Source: Cytobacillus horneckiae (GTDB taxonomy: Bacteria > Bacillota > Bacilli > Bacillales > Cytobacillaceae). Taken from it: a DNA stretch of 64,000 nucleotides. The notes under the pieces are model-generated. The model was given only the letters and a program-made list of their open reading frames with translations. It was not told the DNA's origin and searched no databases. The stretch is from assembly GCF_002835735.1 (NCBI RefSeq), contig NZ_PISD01000011.1, positions 30,602 through 94,601 on the forward strand, written 5' to 3'. Below are positions 9,794 through 19,693 of this stretch, in pieces; positions within the stretch are counted from its first letter, which is position 1; every line of letters begins with the position of its first letter. The translations under genes were made by a program, and so were the position numbers.

Positions 9794-10531
9794 TTATAGT
9801 ACTGAATCAAGAAAGTTCTTCGTTCTTTCTTCTTTCGGATGGTTAAATAGCTGTTCTGGATGCCCTACTTCAACGATGCGCCCATCGTGCATATACACAG
9901 CCCAATCAGCTACTTCGCGCGCAAAGCCCATTTCATGTGTAACAACAATCATCGTCATGCCCTCTTCAGCAAGCTCCTTCATCGTTGCGAGCACCTCACC
10001 AACTAATTCCGGATCAAGCGCCGAAGTCGGTTCGTCGAAAAGCATAATATCCGGCTTCATTGCGAGCGACCTCGCGATTGCAACACGCTGCTTTTGCCCG
10101 CCGGAAAGCTTAGAAGGGTATACATCCTTTTTGTCCGATAAACCGACTTTTTCAAGCAATGCTAATGCATCTTTTTCCGCTTGTGCTTTAGGAACCTTTT
10201 TTACATAAATTGGGGCTTCCATTACATTTTCAATGACCGTTTTATGAGGGAATAAATGAAAATGCTGAAAGACCATGCCAACCTTTTGCCTTACTTCGTT
10301 TAAATCATGCGTTTCCTTTTCCACTTGACTGCCTTCAAAGGTGATGATGCCGCTATCCTTAATTTCTAAAAAATTTAAACATCTCAGCAATGTGCTCTTC
10401 CCAGAACCACTTGCTCCAATTAAACAAACAACATCGCTTTCCTTTACAGTCATATCAATATCCTTTAAAACATGTAAATCCCCAAACGATTTATTTAGTT
10501 TGTCAACTTGTATCATAATCGAATCACTCAT
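9794..10531 (-). CDS. Polar amino-acid ABC transporter ATP-binding protein (GlnQ-like)
   Basis: The ATPase belongs to the PAAT (glutamine/histidine/cystine) subfamily. It has Walker [14 protein letters not shown], the Q-loop, signature [16 protein letters not shown], Walker [15 protein letters not shown] and the switch histidine in [10 protein letters not shown] start at ATG 10531 (245 residues, [17 protein letters not shown]) preceded by AGGAAGAG, rather than 15 codons earlier, which would run back into the permease gene. It is the last of three genes with the permease and binding protein. GlnQ is the closest type by feel, but the substrate cannot be fixed from the ATPase. Confidence 0.9.
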   Translation of the reverse strand: MSDSIMIQVDKLNKSFGDLHVLKDIDMTVKESDVVCLIGASGSGKSTLLRCLNFLEIKDSGIITFEGSQVEKETHDLNEVRQKVGMVFQHFHLFPHKTVIENVMEAPIYVKKVPKAQAEKDALALLEKVGLSDKKDVYPSKLSGGQKQRVAIARSLAMKPDIMLFDEPTSALDPELVGEVLATMKELAEEGMTMIVVTHEMGFAREVADWAVYMHDGRIVEVGHPEQLFNHPKEERTKNFLDSVL

Positions 10532-10547
10532 TATTCTCTTCCTTTCA

Positions 10548-11195
10548 TCAATCGCTGCTCGCCATTCTTTTTTCAATTATACTAACGATAATTGAGAAGA
10601 AGAGGACAAGAACAAGATAATAAACGGCAACAATTAGTAAGTAGCTCATGTAGTCATATTTAATCGACCCTTGTGTCGTTGCAATATTGAATAATTCATA
10701 CACGCCAACAAAGGATGCAAGAGATGAATCTTTCAATGCAATAATAAATTGGTTACCAAGCGGCGGCAGTGCTCTTCTGCTTGCTTGTGGGAGAATAATT
10801 CTACGCATTGAAAGACCTGCACTCATCCCTAAAGAACGACCGGCTTCCATTTGTCCATTATCAATCGATTGTATTGCTCCTCTAAAAATTTCTGCAATGT
10901 ATGCACCATTATGAAAGGCTAAACCTAACACGACCGACCAAAACCCAGAAATATTTAATGAAGTGAGTCCAAAGTAGAAAATGAAGATTTGCACTACAAG
11001 AGGGGTACCTCTTACAAGAAAGATATAAAGGTCTGCAATCCATTCTAATATTTTCACCTTTGAAATCTTAAGAAAAGCGAAGAAAAGCCCGATAAAAATC
11101 GCTATAAATATTGAAACAATTGTTAATTGAAAGGTTAGGAGCATCCCTTTTAAAAATATTGGATAGGTGTCTATAAACTTTGTCAGTAAATCCAT
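10548..11195 (-). CDS. Polar amino-acid ABC transporter permease (GlnP/TcyB type)
   Basis: The 215-residue inner-membrane subunit has about five transmembrane helices and the cytoplasmic EAA loop [22 protein letters not shown], the contact to the ATPase. The N-terminal [13 protein letters not shown] and [14 protein letters not shown] are hallmarks of the His/Glu/Gln/Arg/opine permease family. There is only one permease gene, so the transporter would be a homodimer. It lies 16 bp upstream of the ATPase start and about 170 bp downstream of the binding-protein gene, with a stable hairpin between. Confidence 0.9.
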   Translation of the reverse strand: MDLLTKFIDTYPIFLKGMLLTFQLTIVSIFIAIFIGLFFAFLKISKVKILEWIADLYIFLVRGTPLVVQIFIFYFGLTSLNISGFWSVVLGLAFHNGAYIAEIFRGAIQSIDNGQMEAGRSLGMSAGLSMRRIILPQASRRALPPLGNQFIIALKDSSLASFVGVYELFNIATTQGSIKYDYMSYLLIVAVYYLVLVLFFSIIVSIIEKRMASSD

Positions 11196-11325
11196 GGTTC
11201 CTCCTCATTGGCATTAGTTTAGATCTTTTCGTTTTTGTTCTGAGCTTAAGTAGAGTTTGCTACTCTCTTGCCGCAATGCTCATCTCCAGTAGGAGCTGTA
11301 TATTATCTCTTCTAATAAAATCAGG

Positions 11326-11359
11326 GGCGAATGCACGCTAATCTTCGTGTGCATTCGCC
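11326..11359 (-). terminator. Intra-operon hairpin between binding protein and permease
   Basis: A perfect 11-bp GC-rich stem (GGCGAATGCAC/GTGCATTCGCC) lies 8 bp after the binding-protein stop codon. The following T-tract is poor (CCTGATTTTATT). Such hairpins commonly cause partial termination or protect the upstream message from 3' decay, raising binding protein over membrane subunits. Confidence 0.65.
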
Positions 11360-11366
11360 GCCGAGT

Positions 11367-12149
11367 TTATTCTGAATCTGGATCAACAGTAATATCTTCG
11401 CCGATATATTTTTTGCTGATTTCAGCTAAAGTACCGTCTTCATGCAATTTCTCTAATGCAGCATTAATTTTCTCTAGCAATTCTTCATTTTCTTTGGCAA
11501 CTGCGATCGCTTGCTCGCTTTTACCTAATAATTCTTTTCCTTCAATCTTAAATCCAGCGCCTATCGCCTCTTTGCCAGTAATGAAATCTGTAATAACTGC
11601 ATCATGCTTTCCATTAGCTAATGCCTCTAAAGCAACAACATCACTATCATAAAACATAATATTATCTGTCACATCAGAAACTGTATCCGCATAAGTCGTT
11701 CCTTTTGCAACAGCCACCTCTTTACTTTTAAGATCATCGAGTGTTTCAATATTGCTGTCTGGTCTCACATAGATTTGCGGACCTGAATAATAATATGGAG
11801 TTGAAAAGTTTACCGCTTCTAAACGCTCTTCAGTAATCGTATGACTTGCTACTGCAGCATCAAAACGTCCCGATTTGACACCTTCTACTATTCCACCAAA
11901 CTTAAATTGGTGCTGAACTGGCTCAAGACCAAGCTCAGCAGCAACTGCTTCGCCTACTTCAATATCGAAGCCGGTCATCGTACCATCAGCTTGCATTACG
12001 CTGAACGGATTAAACTCGCCTGATGATGCATATGTAAATTTACCTTCATCCACTAGCTTCATTCCATCACCACTTGAAGCATCTGAACCACACGCAGCCA
12101 GAACAGCAATTGAAGCCGCTACAACTAAACCTTTAACCAACTTTTTCAC
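11367..12149 (-). CDS. Extracellular amino-acid-binding lipoprotein of ABC transporter
   Basis: The 260-residue protein has a lipoprotein signal peptide with lipobox LAAC (lipidated cysteine C20), followed by a Ser/Asp-rich linker and a family 3 solute-binding domain. Motifs include FNPFSVMQADGTMTGFDIEV and the hinge segment YSGPQIYVR. The ligand-carboxylate arginine lies in SGRFDAAVASHTITEERL. It is the first gene of a three-gene operon with permease and ATPase. Ligand specificity (glutamine, glutamate, cystine or other) cannot be read with certainty. Confidence 0.9.
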   Translation of the reverse strand: MKKLVKGLVVAASIAVLAACGSDASSGDGMKLVDEGKFTYASSGEFNPFSVMQADGTMTGFDIEVGEAVAAELGLEPVQHQFKFGGIVEGVKSGRFDAAVASHTITEERLEAVNFSTPYYYSGPQIYVRPDSNIETLDDLKSKEVAVAKGTTYADTVSDVTDNIMFYDSDVVALEALANGKHDAVITDFITGKEAIGAGFKIEGKELLGKSEQAIAVAKENEELLEKINAALEKLHEDGTLAEISKKYIGEDITVDPDSE

Positions 12150-12418
12150 TAGTCTAATATCCCCCTCATTTTTTCTTTTTTATATACGCTTTCAACCTTA
12201 CCATTCATAAAGACTATTCTCAAAATTCATATTTTATGATAATTAATGGTATACAAGTGTATAGTTGAGTTTGATGAACCGATATATGCCATCCTCCTAA
12301 TTAAGCCGCTATCCTCTCCTATTCTTGCGATTCCTATCAAAATTGCATGAACAAATCTCAATATTAGCAATTTTTATCATTTTCGATAATTTCAGCCTAT
12401 AGTCTATATTCCCTAAAT

Positions 12419-12463
12419 AAAAAAAGTAAAACCACATTACCTAATTAGGCAATGTGGTTTTAC
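12419..12463 (-). terminator. Terminator of the lonA-ysxC operon
   Basis: A long stem (GTAAAACCACATT arm with one mismatch, then CC/GG around TAATTA) ends in seven T residues on the minus strand, just after the ysxC stop. The 270 bp between it and the binding-protein start hold no gene; a weak TTGAGA-17-TAAGGT promoter candidate for the transporter lies near 12195-12223. Confidence 0.9.
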
Positions 12464-12467
12464 TAAA

Positions 12468-13052
12468 TTAATTCATATAGCTTTTTAATGCCGCCCAAGC
12501 TTCTTCTTTTCCTTTTCCAGTTTCTGAAGAGAATAAAATAAGCTGGTCATCAGCATCTAATTCCAATGTTTCTTTAACAACTTTCACATGCTTCTGCCAT
12601 TTTGATTTCGGAATTTTATCCGCTTTCGTCGCAACAACCACACATGGAATATGATAATGCTTTAAAAAGTCGTACATCATCACATCATCGCTCGTTGGCT
12701 GATGGCGGACATCAATAATAAGAACCACTGCTTTAAGCTGTTCTCTTTTTGTTAAATATGTCTCGATCATTTTACCCCATGCTTCGCGTTCCTTTTTAGA
12801 AACCTTTGCATAGCCGTAACCAGGCACGTCAACAAAATGTAAAATTTCATTGATTATATAAAAGTTTAATGTTTGTGTTTTTCCCGGCTTAGAAGAGATT
12901 CTGGCTAATCCTCTTCGATTTAGCATTTTATTGATAAAAGACGATTTCCCGACATTCGACCTGCCTGCAAGTGCAAATTCAGGCAAGTCTCCTTCAGGGT
13001 ATTGGTCCGGTTTAACTGCACTGATGACAATTTCTGAGCTCGTTACCTTCAT
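12468..13052 (-). CDS. ysxC: Ribosome-biogenesis GTPase YsxC (EngB)
   Basis: YsxC/EngB is an essential GTPase needed for late assembly of the 50S ribosomal subunit. The 194-residue protein is full length, with the P-loop GRSNVGKS at residues 30-37, switch region [12 protein letters not shown]3 DVPGYG and G4 TKADK. It overlaps the lonA stop codon by 4 bp (ATGA) and is the last gene of the lonA operon, the same arrangement as in B. subtilis. Confidence 0.97.
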   Translation of the reverse strand: MKVTSSEIVISAVKPDQYPEGDLPEFALAGRSNVGKSSFINKMLNRRGLARISSKPGKTQTLNFYIINEILHFVDVPGYGYAKVSKKEREAWGKMIETYLTKREQLKAVVLIIDVRHQPTSDDVMMYDFLKHYHIPCVVVATKADKIPKSKWQKHVKVVKETLELDADDQLILFSSETGKGKEEAWAALKSYMN

Positions 13053-15376
13053 GCGTCAGCACCGCCAATCAACGCGTGCTTTAACACCTCGTCCACATGT
13101 GATACTAAAACAAAGTCCAATTCCTCGCGAATGCTTTCAGGGATATCATCTATATCCTTTTCATTGTCCTTCGGTAAAATAATTTTTGTAAGGCCTGCTC
13201 GATGTGCACTTAAAGACTTCTCTTTTAAGCCACCGATAGGCAGTACACGGCCTCTTAAAGTTACTTCACCAGTCATTCCAACTTCTTTTCTAATCGGCTT
13301 GCCTGTGAGTGCTGATACTAATGCAGTTGTCATTGTAATACCAGCAGACGGTCCGTCTTTAGGTACGGCTCCTTCTGGCACGTGAATATGAATGTCATAT
13401 TTTTCATGAAAGTTTTCATCTATATTTAAGTCTTTCGCTTTTGAACGAACATAACTAAATGCAGCTTGTGCAGATTCCTTCATCACATCACCGAGTTTTC
13501 CGGTAAGGACAAGCTTTCCTTTTCCAGGTGATAGTGATACTTCAATTTGCAAAGTGTCTCCACCGACTGTCGTATAAGCTAAACCTGTCGCAATCCCGAC
13601 TTGGTCCTCTAGCTCAGCCTGTCCGTAGCGAAACTTGCGCTTACCTAAAAATTCTTCGATGTTTTTGTCGGTAATAACCACGCGTTTCTTTTCACCGGAA
13701 ACAATGATTTTTGCCGTTTTTCTGCAGATGGTTGCCAATTGGCGCTCCAATCCCCTAACACCTGCTTCTCTCGTATAATAACGGACAATGGATTGAATTC
13801 CATCTTCTCTAATCTGCAGCTGAGCTTTTGATAATCCATGCTCCTTAATTTGCTTTTGCAAAAGGTGATCTTTTGCGATATGGATTTTTTCCTGCTCCGT
13901 ATACCCCGCAATTGAGATAATCTCCATACGGTCTAATAATGGTCCAGGAATAGTGCTTAAATTATTTGCAGTGGCAATAAACATTACGTTTGATAAATCA
14001 TATGTTTCTTCAATATAGTGGTCGCTAAAATTATGATTTTGCTCAGGATCCAATACTTCCAGCATTGCAGATGATGGATCGCCTCGGAAGTCGCTTGACA
14101 TTTTATCAATTTCATCCAGCAAAAAGACCGGATTCACCGTGCCCGCACGCTTCATTCCCTGAATAATTCGTCCTGGCATGGCCCCTACATATGTTCTTCT
14201 ATGACCGCGGATTTCAGATTCATCCCTCACTCCGCCGAGAGAAATTCTGACAAAGTTTCTATTTAGCGAGCTGGCAATTGATTTAGCAAGACTTGTTTTA
14301 CCTACCCCTGGAGGTCCGGCAAGACAAAGGATCGGACCTTTTAAGGAGTTAGTGAGCTTTTGTACGGCCAAATATTCAAGCACACGCTCTTTTACCTTTT
14401 CAAGCCCATAATGATCTTGATTTAAAATTCTTTCTGCTTTTAGAATATTTAAATCATCCTTTGTTTCCTTTGACCACGGCAGGGCAATGAGCCAGTCGAT
14501 ATAATTTCGGATAACAGAGCTCTCTGCTGAACTGGATGGCACTTTTTCATAGCGGTTTAATTCTTTTAATGCTGTTTCTTCCACATGCTCCGGCATGTCC
14601 GCTTCTTCAATCTTTGCTTTCAGCTCTGCGATTTCTCCAGTTTTCCCTTCCTTCTCGCCGAGCTCAGATTGTATCGCCTTCATTTGCTCACGCAAATAAT
14701 ATTCCTTTTGCGTTCTCTCCATTGATTTTTTTACACGCTGTCCGATTTTCTTCTCAAGACTTAACACTTCTTTTTCATTATGAATGATTTCAATGACTTC
14801 ATTCATTCTATCCTTAATATCAATCGTCTCAAGAATATCCTGTTTTTCCTTTAGCTTCAGTGGTAAATGTGAAGCAACGATATCTGCAAGTCTCCCTGGC
14901 TCCTCGATATCAACAACAGAAGTATAAGTTTCAGCTGATATCTTTTTAGACACTTTTATGTACTGCTCAAAATATTCAAGTAATGTGCGCATAAGAGCTT
15001 GGGCTTCTACATCTTTTGACTCAGACTCCTCATGAACCTTAACCTTAACGGAAAAATGCTGGTCATCATCCAAAAACTCGATGATTTCAGCTCTCTTTAG
15101 CCCTTCAACTAATACGCGAATTGTGCCATTAGGGAGCTTTAGCATTTGCTTAACGCGGGTAAGAGTTCCCATATGGTACAGATCATCTTCGTTAGGCTCA
15201 TCTATAGAAATGTCCTTTTGAGTTGTTAAGAATATTAAATGGTCATCTACCATTGCTTTTTCAAGTGCTTGTACCGATTTTTCGCGGCCAACATCTAAAT
15301 GAAGCACCATTGTCGGATACACAAGCAATCCTCGAAGCGGCAGGAGGGGGACGATGATCTCTTTCTTATTCGTCAT
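13049..15376 (-). CDS. lonA: ATP-dependent protease LonA
   Basis: LonA is the cytosolic AAA+ serine protease for damaged and selected regulatory proteins. The 775-residue protein has the three usual parts: the N-terminal LON substrate-binding domain ([13 protein letters not shown]), the AAA+ module with Walker [13 protein letters not shown] and Walker [10 protein letters not shown], and the C-terminal peptidase with catalytic serine in KDGPSAGIT and lysine in [13 protein letters not shown]. The length matches B. subtilis LonA. It is translationally coupled to ysxC downstream. A sigma-A promoter with a CtsR-like operator lies upstream. Confidence 0.97.
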   Translation of the reverse strand: MTNKKEIIVPLLPLRGLLVYPTMVLHLDVGREKSVQALEKAMVDDHLIFLTTQKDISIDEPNEDDLYHMGTLTRVKQMLKLPNGTIRVLVEGLKRAEIIEFLDDDQHFSVKVKVHEESESKDVEAQALMRTLLEYFEQYIKVSKKISAETYTSVVDIEEPGRLADIVASHLPLKLKEKQDILETIDIKDRMNEVIEIIHNEKEVLSLEKKIGQRVKKSMERTQKEYYLREQMKAIQSELGEKEGKTGEIAELKAKIEEADMPEHVEETALKELNRYEKVPSSSAESSVIRNYIDWLIALPWSKETKDDLNILKAERILNQDHYGLEKVKERVLEYLAVQKLTNSLKGPILCLAGPPGVGKTSLAKSIASSLNRNFVRISLGGVRDESEIRGHRRTYVGAMPGRIIQGMKRAGTVNPVFLLDEIDKMSSDFRGDPSSAMLEVLDPEQNHNFSDHYIEETYDLSNVMFIATANNLSTIPGPLLDRMEIISIAGYTEQEKIHIAKDHLLQKQIKEHGLSKAQLQIREDGIQSIVRYYTREAGVRGLERQLATICRKTAKIIVSGEKKRVVITDKNIEEFLGKRKFRYGQAELEDQVGIATGLAYTTVGGDTLQIEVSLSPGKGKLVLTGKLGDVMKESAQAAFSYVRSKAKDLNIDENFHEKYDIHIHVPEGAVPKDGPSAGITMTTALVSALTGKPIRKEVGMTGEVTLRGRVLPIGGLKEKSLSAHRAGLTKIILPKDNEKDIDDIPESIREELDFVLVSHVDEVLKHALIGGADA

Positions 15377-15422
15377 TCACTTGCACCTCCAAATGCATTT
15401 CTTTTCATAATTTCTTTGTACA

Positions 15423-15463
15423 ATTCTATCTTATTTACCTCATAGTGTCGACTTTTTTAGACT
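15423..15463 (-). promoter_or_regulatory. lonA sigma-A promoter with overlapping CtsR-like box
   Basis: TCGACA (15446-15451) and TAGAAT (15423-15428) are 17 bp apart on the minus strand. Over the -35 at 15447-15463 lies AGTCTAAAAAAGTCGAC. It keeps both RGTC cores and the spacing of the CtsR heptad repeat (RGTCAAAnAnRGTCAAA) but departs from the AAA tails. Heat-shock control by CtsR is plausible, not proven. Confidence 0.5.
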
Positions 15464-15543
15464 ATTATTGTCCTAAACAACATTAGTATCGAGACTTTTG
15501 CGAGAAATTATGTTATATTATCGTTATTTTTTGATTAGAAATG

Positions 15544-15572
15544 AAAAACTCCGGCTTGGCTATGCCGAAGTT
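15544..15572 (-). terminator. lonB terminator
   Basis: The stem AACTTCGGC/GCCGGAGTT, with one mismatch and an 8-nt loop, is followed by five T residues on the minus strand, 8 bp after the lonB stop. Confidence 0.85.
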
Positions 15573-15579
15573 TTCTATT

Positions 15580-17262
15580 TTACATACTTTCTTTTTTTGC
15601 TAATTTTATTGAAGCTGATTCAAGCGGAGATGTTAAAGGTTGTTCACTTTGATATTCTTTCAATAAAGCCAAATCAAAAACCTCATGAAGGTGACTAACA
15701 GGAATGATTTTAATGCCATCAATTTCATTGAGAATAGATTGCATATTTTCCTGAGGAATGATGACAGTTTTTGCGCCGGCTTTTTTTGCCGCTTTCACTT
15801 TTGGATAAACTCCGCCAATCGGCTTTACAGTCCCGTGAATACTAATTTCTCCTGTCATTGCAACTGTGTGATCAACCGGATGCTTAAAAATAGCAGAGTA
15901 AATTCCCGTTGCCATTGCGATCCCTGCAGACGGGCCATCGACTGGACCTCCGCCTGGAAAGTTCACGTGAATATCATAATCGTCAGCCGGTACCCCCATA
16001 GATCGGAGGACAGTAATGACGTTTTCAATTGATCCTCTCGCCATACTTTTCCGGCGAATGGATTTTCCTTGGTTGCCGATATTTTCTTCCTCAACAATAC
16101 CTGTAATATTAATGCTGCCTTTTTCCTTAGCCGGAATGACGGTTACTTCAATTTCCAACAGAGCACCTGAATTAGGCCCATGCACAGCGAGACCATTGAC
16201 AAGCCCCACTGTAGCAGCTTCGCCTATTTTCCTTTCCATTCGCGGAGTAAGCTGACTCGATTGAATCACCCATTCAATATCCTCATCTTTTATATAGTCT
16301 CTTTCCTCTTGAATCGCTAAACCTGCAGAAATTTGTATCATGTTAACTGATTCCCGACCATTCCTAGCATAGGAAGCTAATGTATGCAATCCATGATCAC
16401 TTATTTTCAAATTAACCTTATCCGCTGCCTTTTTTGCAACATCTTCAATTTCCTCTTCAGTCAATTCACGAAAAAACACTTCCATGCAACGCGACCGAAT
16501 TGCCGGTGGAAGTTCACTCGGTGTTCTCGTTGTAGCCCCGACTAGACGGAAATCAGCCGGCAATCCGTTTTTGAAGATATCATGAATATGCGTGGGTATT
16601 TGCATGTTTTCCTCATTATAATATGCACTTTCTAAAAACACCTTGCGATCTTCCAATACTTTTAACAGCTTATTCAACTGAATTGAATGCAGCTCTCCTA
16701 TTTCATCAATGAAGAGAACACCTCCATGAGCATTCGTGACCGCCCCTTGCTTAGGCTGCGGAATTCCCGCTTGCCCCATTGCTCCTGCTCCTTGATAAAT
16801 CGGGTCATGCACAGATCCAATTAACGGATCTGCTATTCCTCTTTCATCAAACCTCGCAGTAGTGGCATCAAGCTCTATAAACACAGAGGATGGACGAAAA
16901 GGAGATTTTTGATTTTTTTTCGCCTCCTCTAACACAAGCCTTGCTGCTGCAGTTTTCCCTACTCCTGGAGGACCATATATAATAACATGCTGTGGATTTG
17001 GACCGCATAATGCTGCCTTTAAAGATTTTATTCCATCTTCCTGACCAACAATATCAGCAAACGTAGTCGGCCTTACTCTTTCTGATAAAGGCTCCGACAA
17101 TTTAATTGATCTCATTTTCTTTAATTGATCCATTTCTTTTCGTGATTCACGATCAATGGAAACCTTCTGTGTTCGCTGGCTTTTAAGCAAATTCCAAAAG
17201 TATAATCCGATAATGATCCCAAAAAATAATTGTACAAATAACGCAATTCCGGTCCAACTCAT
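15580..17262 (-). CDS. lonB: Forespore Lon-like protease LonB
   Basis: LonB is the second Lon-type protease of spore formers, made in the forespore. The 560-residue protein begins with a hydrophobic anchor (IALFVQLFFGIIIGLYFW). An AAA+ domain follows with Walker [17 protein letters not shown] and Walker B VLFIDEIGEL, and then a Lon peptidase domain with serine in DGPSAGIAMATG. It lacks the LonA N-terminal domain, as is typical. The ATG has AGGAGGG 7 nt upstream. It is monocistronic, and a sequence matching the sigma-F promoter consensus at every position lies about 40 bp upstream. Confidence 0.96.
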   Translation of the reverse strand: MSWTGIALFVQLFFGIIIGLYFWNLLKSQRTQKVSIDRESRKEMDQLKKMRSIKLSEPLSERVRPTTFADIVGQEDGIKSLKAALCGPNPQHVIIYGPPGVGKTAAARLVLEEAKKNQKSPFRPSSVFIELDATTARFDERGIADPLIGSVHDPIYQGAGAMGQAGIPQPKQGAVTNAHGGVLFIDEIGELHSIQLNKLLKVLEDRKVFLESAYYNEENMQIPTHIHDIFKNGLPADFRLVGATTRTPSELPPAIRSRCMEVFFRELTEEEIEDVAKKAADKVNLKISDHGLHTLASYARNGRESVNMIQISAGLAIQEERDYIKDEDIEWVIQSSQLTPRMERKIGEAATVGLVNGLAVHGPNSGALLEIEVTVIPAKEKGSINITGIVEEENIGNQGKSIRRKSMARGSIENVITVLRSMGVPADDYDIHVNFPGGGPVDGPSAGIAMATGIYSAIFKHPVDHTVAMTGEISIHGTVKPIGGVYPKVKAAKKAGAKTVIIPQENMQSILNEIDGIKIIPVSHLHEVFDLALLKEYQSEQPLTSPLESASIKLAKKESM

Positions 17263-17299
17263 AGTTTTCCCTCCTGAACTTTTTCATGATGTTAAGAGA

Positions 17300-17329
17300 T
17301 AGTATCTCCTTCAAAAAGTTGGAATAAAC
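17300..17329 (-). promoter_or_regulatory. Sigma-F promoter of lonB
   Basis: On the minus strand GTTTA (17325-17329), a 15-bp spacer and GGAGATACTA (17300-17309) satisfy the B. subtilis sigma-F consensus (GywTA-15-GGnrAnAnTw) at every defined position. B. subtilis lonB is known to be sigma-F dependent. Confidence 0.85.
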
Positions 17330-17764
17330 AAGGTTTTTTATTTAATAAAGTGGAAGAATTTTGGGTAAGCGATTATTGTTTTAATGGGGACGATTAAGGA
17401 TTAATCATCCTCTTTTTAAGAAGAATGGGGCTATTTGTATTAGGAGGGCCACCTCTCCTGTTTTTTAGAAAAGGGATTTTCCTTCATCAGGAAATACGAG
17501 CTCGTTTTCTCTTTCCTTGTAGAAAGCGATTTTACAATTGTCTGGACGAAATATGTGTGTTATTCCTGTAGGGAGCGTTTTCATTCTGTGATTGCCGAAT
17601 AAATGGGATTTATTCCACTATAGACTGCGGTTTCACTCGAGAACAGCCGATTAAACTAGAATTATCGCCACTATATTTCTGGTTAAAAATTTCAAACTAA
17701 CTCTCACACTCTGTTTTCCGTCACATCAAAATACAAATTTAGCAGCTCCATTCCTTCACAGCAC
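17330..17764. other. lonB-clpX intergenic spacer
   Basis: About 435 bp between the lonB promoter and the clpX terminator contain no credible gene on either strand. An imperfect inverted repeat near 17380-17412 (GGACGATTAA...TTAATCATCC) may be a second weak terminator. No other structure is evident. Confidence 0.5.
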
Positions 17765-17796
17765 AAAAAAACCAAGCTCATGATAGAGCTTGGTTT
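17765..17796 (-). terminator. clpX terminator
   Basis: A perfect 11-bp stem (AAACCAAGCTC/GAGCTTGGTTT) with a 6-nt loop is followed by T residues on the minus strand, 12 bp after the clpX stop. Confidence 0.93.
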
Positions 17797-17808
17797 TCTT
17801 TATCTAAA

Positions 17809-19074
17809 TTAAGCTGAAGTTTTTCTTTCTTCTTCAACAATAGTTCCGTCTTCTAAGAGAAGTTTCGGTGCACCGCTTTCGAGAACGGTATCTTTTGTGA
17901 TGATACATTTCTTTATATCATCGCGAGAAGGAAGGTCGAACATGACGTCGAGCATGATTCCTTCAATAATAGAGCGCAGTCCGCGCGCACCAGTTTTGCG
18001 TTCGATTGCTTTTTTGGCAATTTCGATTAGTGCATCCTCTTCGAATTCTAATTCAACATCATCCAATTCGAGCATTTTTTGATATTGCTTAACTAATGCA
18101 TTTTTCGGCTTAGTCAAGATCTCAATTAATGCCTCTTCATCAAGCGGTGTTAAGCTTGCAATGACAGGCAAACGACCGATAAATTCAGGAATTAAACCAA
18201 AGCGAAGCAAATCTTCTGGAAGTACTTTTGCCAGTAATTCATTTTGTTCGTATTCCTTTTGTTTGTTATCAGAGCCGAAACCAATCACTTTTTGGCCAAG
18301 ACGTCGCTTAATAATTTGCTCGATGCCATCAAATGCACCACCGCAAATAAATAAGATATTCGTTGTGTCGATTTGAATGAACTCTTGATGTGGATGTTTT
18401 CTTCCACCTTGAGGAGGTACGCTTGCAACTGTACCTTCAAGAATTTTTAATAATGCTTGCTGTACACCTTCACCGGAAACATCTCTTGTAATCGATGGAT
18501 TCTCAGATTTACGTGCAACTTTATCAATTTCATCAATGTAGATAATTCCTTTTTCTGCTTTTTCCACATCATAATCAGCAGATTGAATCAGCTTTAATAG
18601 AATATTTTCTACATCTTCCCCAACATAACCCGCTTCTGTTAATGAAGTCGCATCTGCAATTGCAAATGGAACGTTCAAAATACGCGCCAAGGTTTGAGCT
18701 AGTAAAGTTTTACCGCTACCAGTCGGACCAATCATTGCAATATTACTTTTTGACAATTCAACCTCATCAACTTTGCTGTTAGAGTTGATGCGTTTGTAGT
18801 GATTGTAAACAGCTACAGCTAGAGACTTTTTCGCCTGGTCCTGTCCAATAACGTATTCACCTAGAATATCACGGATTTCAGATGGCTTTGGCACATCTTT
18901 GAATTCTACTTCTTCTTCAGTGCCAAGCTCTTCTTCAACAATCTCCGTGCACAATTCTATACATTCATCACAAATGTAAACGCCGGGACCGGCAACTAAC
19001 TTGCGTACCTGGTCTTGAGTTTTCCCACAGAAGGAACACTTTAACTGACCTTTTTCATCATTAAATTTAAACAA
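17809..19074 (-). CDS. clpX: ATP-dependent Clp protease ATP-binding subunit ClpX
   Basis: ClpX is the AAA+ unfoldase that feeds ClpP. The 421-residue protein has the N-terminal zinc-binding domain (C13, C16, C35, C38), Walker A GPTGSGKT at 116-123, Walker [10 protein letters not shown], the GYVGEDVE pore-1 region and sensor residues in the C-terminal domain. The start appears to be TTG at 19074 with GGGGTGAAGGA upstream; relatives use ATG at the same codon, so this is a start-codon substitution. It is transcribed alone: tig lies 620 bp upstream and is separately terminated. Confidence 0.97.
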   Translation of the reverse strand: MFKFNDEKGQLKCSFCGKTQDQVRKLVAGPGVYICDECIELCTEIVEEELGTEEEVEFKDVPKPSEIRDILGEYVIGQDQAKKSLAVAVYNHYKRINSNSKVDEVELSKSNIAMIGPTGSGKTLLAQTLARILNVPFAIADATSLTEAGYVGEDVENILLKLIQSADYDVEKAEKGIIYIDEIDKVARKSENPSITRDVSGEGVQQALLKILEGTVASVPPQGGRKHPHQEFIQIDTTNILFICGGAFDGIEQIIKRRLGQKVIGFGSDNKQKEYEQNELLAKVLPEDLLRFGLIPEFIGRLPVIASLTPLDEEALIEILTKPKNALVKQYQKMLELDDVELEFEEDALIEIAKKAIERKTGARGLRSIIEGIMLDVMFDLPSRDDIKKCIITKDTVLESGAPKLLLEDGTIVEEERKTSA

Positions 19075-19143
19075 AATCCTTCACCCCTTAATCCAAACTT
19101 CTAAGCGATATATAGACTGCGAATCCTATGCAAGATATATTTT

Positions 19144-19184
19144 TTAGAAAAACTTGGCATTCGCCAAGTCCTTCATGCGAATCC
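19144..19184 (-). repeat. Terminator-like repeat, copy A
   Basis: This copy is about 41 bp, with hairpin ACTTGGC-GAAT-GCCAAGT followed by TTTTT on the minus strand and an upstream GGATTCGCATGAAGG. It is about 85% similar to copy B 350 bp away. Confidence 0.7.
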
Positions 19185-19492
19185 TATTAAGCAACATTCG
19201 CTCTAGTACTAACTAAATTCAAATAAAACAAAAATGCACCCGTACTCACGAGGACGAGCTTCATTTATATGCTTACCTTCTTTTTACTTCTTAAACTCTC
19301 CAACAGTTATGTATTGCATTGTAACACATTTTTACAAAAGACAGGAAATGAAAACTCTTACCTTAAGAATATGTAGTTTTACTTGCATTCATGATTCGCA
19401 GTTTAAATTCGCCAAAAAACATGTACTTACATAAGGATATCCAGAAAACAATCCATCCATAAGTGGAAGTTTTTAATCTTACACTTATTGTA

Positions 19493-19533
19493 TTAGAAAA
19501 ACTTGGCATATACCAAGTCCTTTCACGAATACC
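19493..19533 (-). repeat. Terminator-like repeat, copy B
   Basis: The hairpin is ACTTGG-TATATG-CCAAGT followed by TTTTTC on the minus strand. It shares both flanks with copy A (TATTCGTGAAAGG upstream, TTTTTCTAA downstream). It stands between the tig terminator and clpX. Confidence 0.7.
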
Positions 19534-19621
19534 TTAGTTTTTCTTTAACTATCTTTACAATATGTATGAAGAATTCCATATTCCTGTCGACTTTAAAACA
19601 ATTATGTATAATCTGAATTGT

Positions 19622-19654
19622 ATAAAACAAGGCACGATATCATCGCGCCTTGTT
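19622..19654 (-). terminator. tig terminator
   Basis: The stem AACAAGGC/GCCTTGTT, extended by CGAT/ATCG after one mismatch, is followed by TTTTAT on the minus strand about 40 bp past the tig stop. Confidence 0.8.
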
Positions 19655-19693
19655 ACTTATAAGTCCGGGTTGCTACCGATACTTTATTATATT

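Larger units (their letters stand above)
19075..19621. other. Long tig-clpX intergenic region
   Basis: This region of about 550 bp should hold the clpX promoter; TTACAATG near 19315-19323 on the minus strand is a possible -10 without a good -35. It contains two copies of a terminator-like repeat (listed separately). The one plus-strand frame of 66 codons has no ribosome binding site and is not called. Confidence 0.5.

Noticed and set aside
19234..19434. 66-codon plus-strand frame in the tig-clpX gap
   Set aside because: No ribosome binding site, and it overlaps the likely clpX promoter region.
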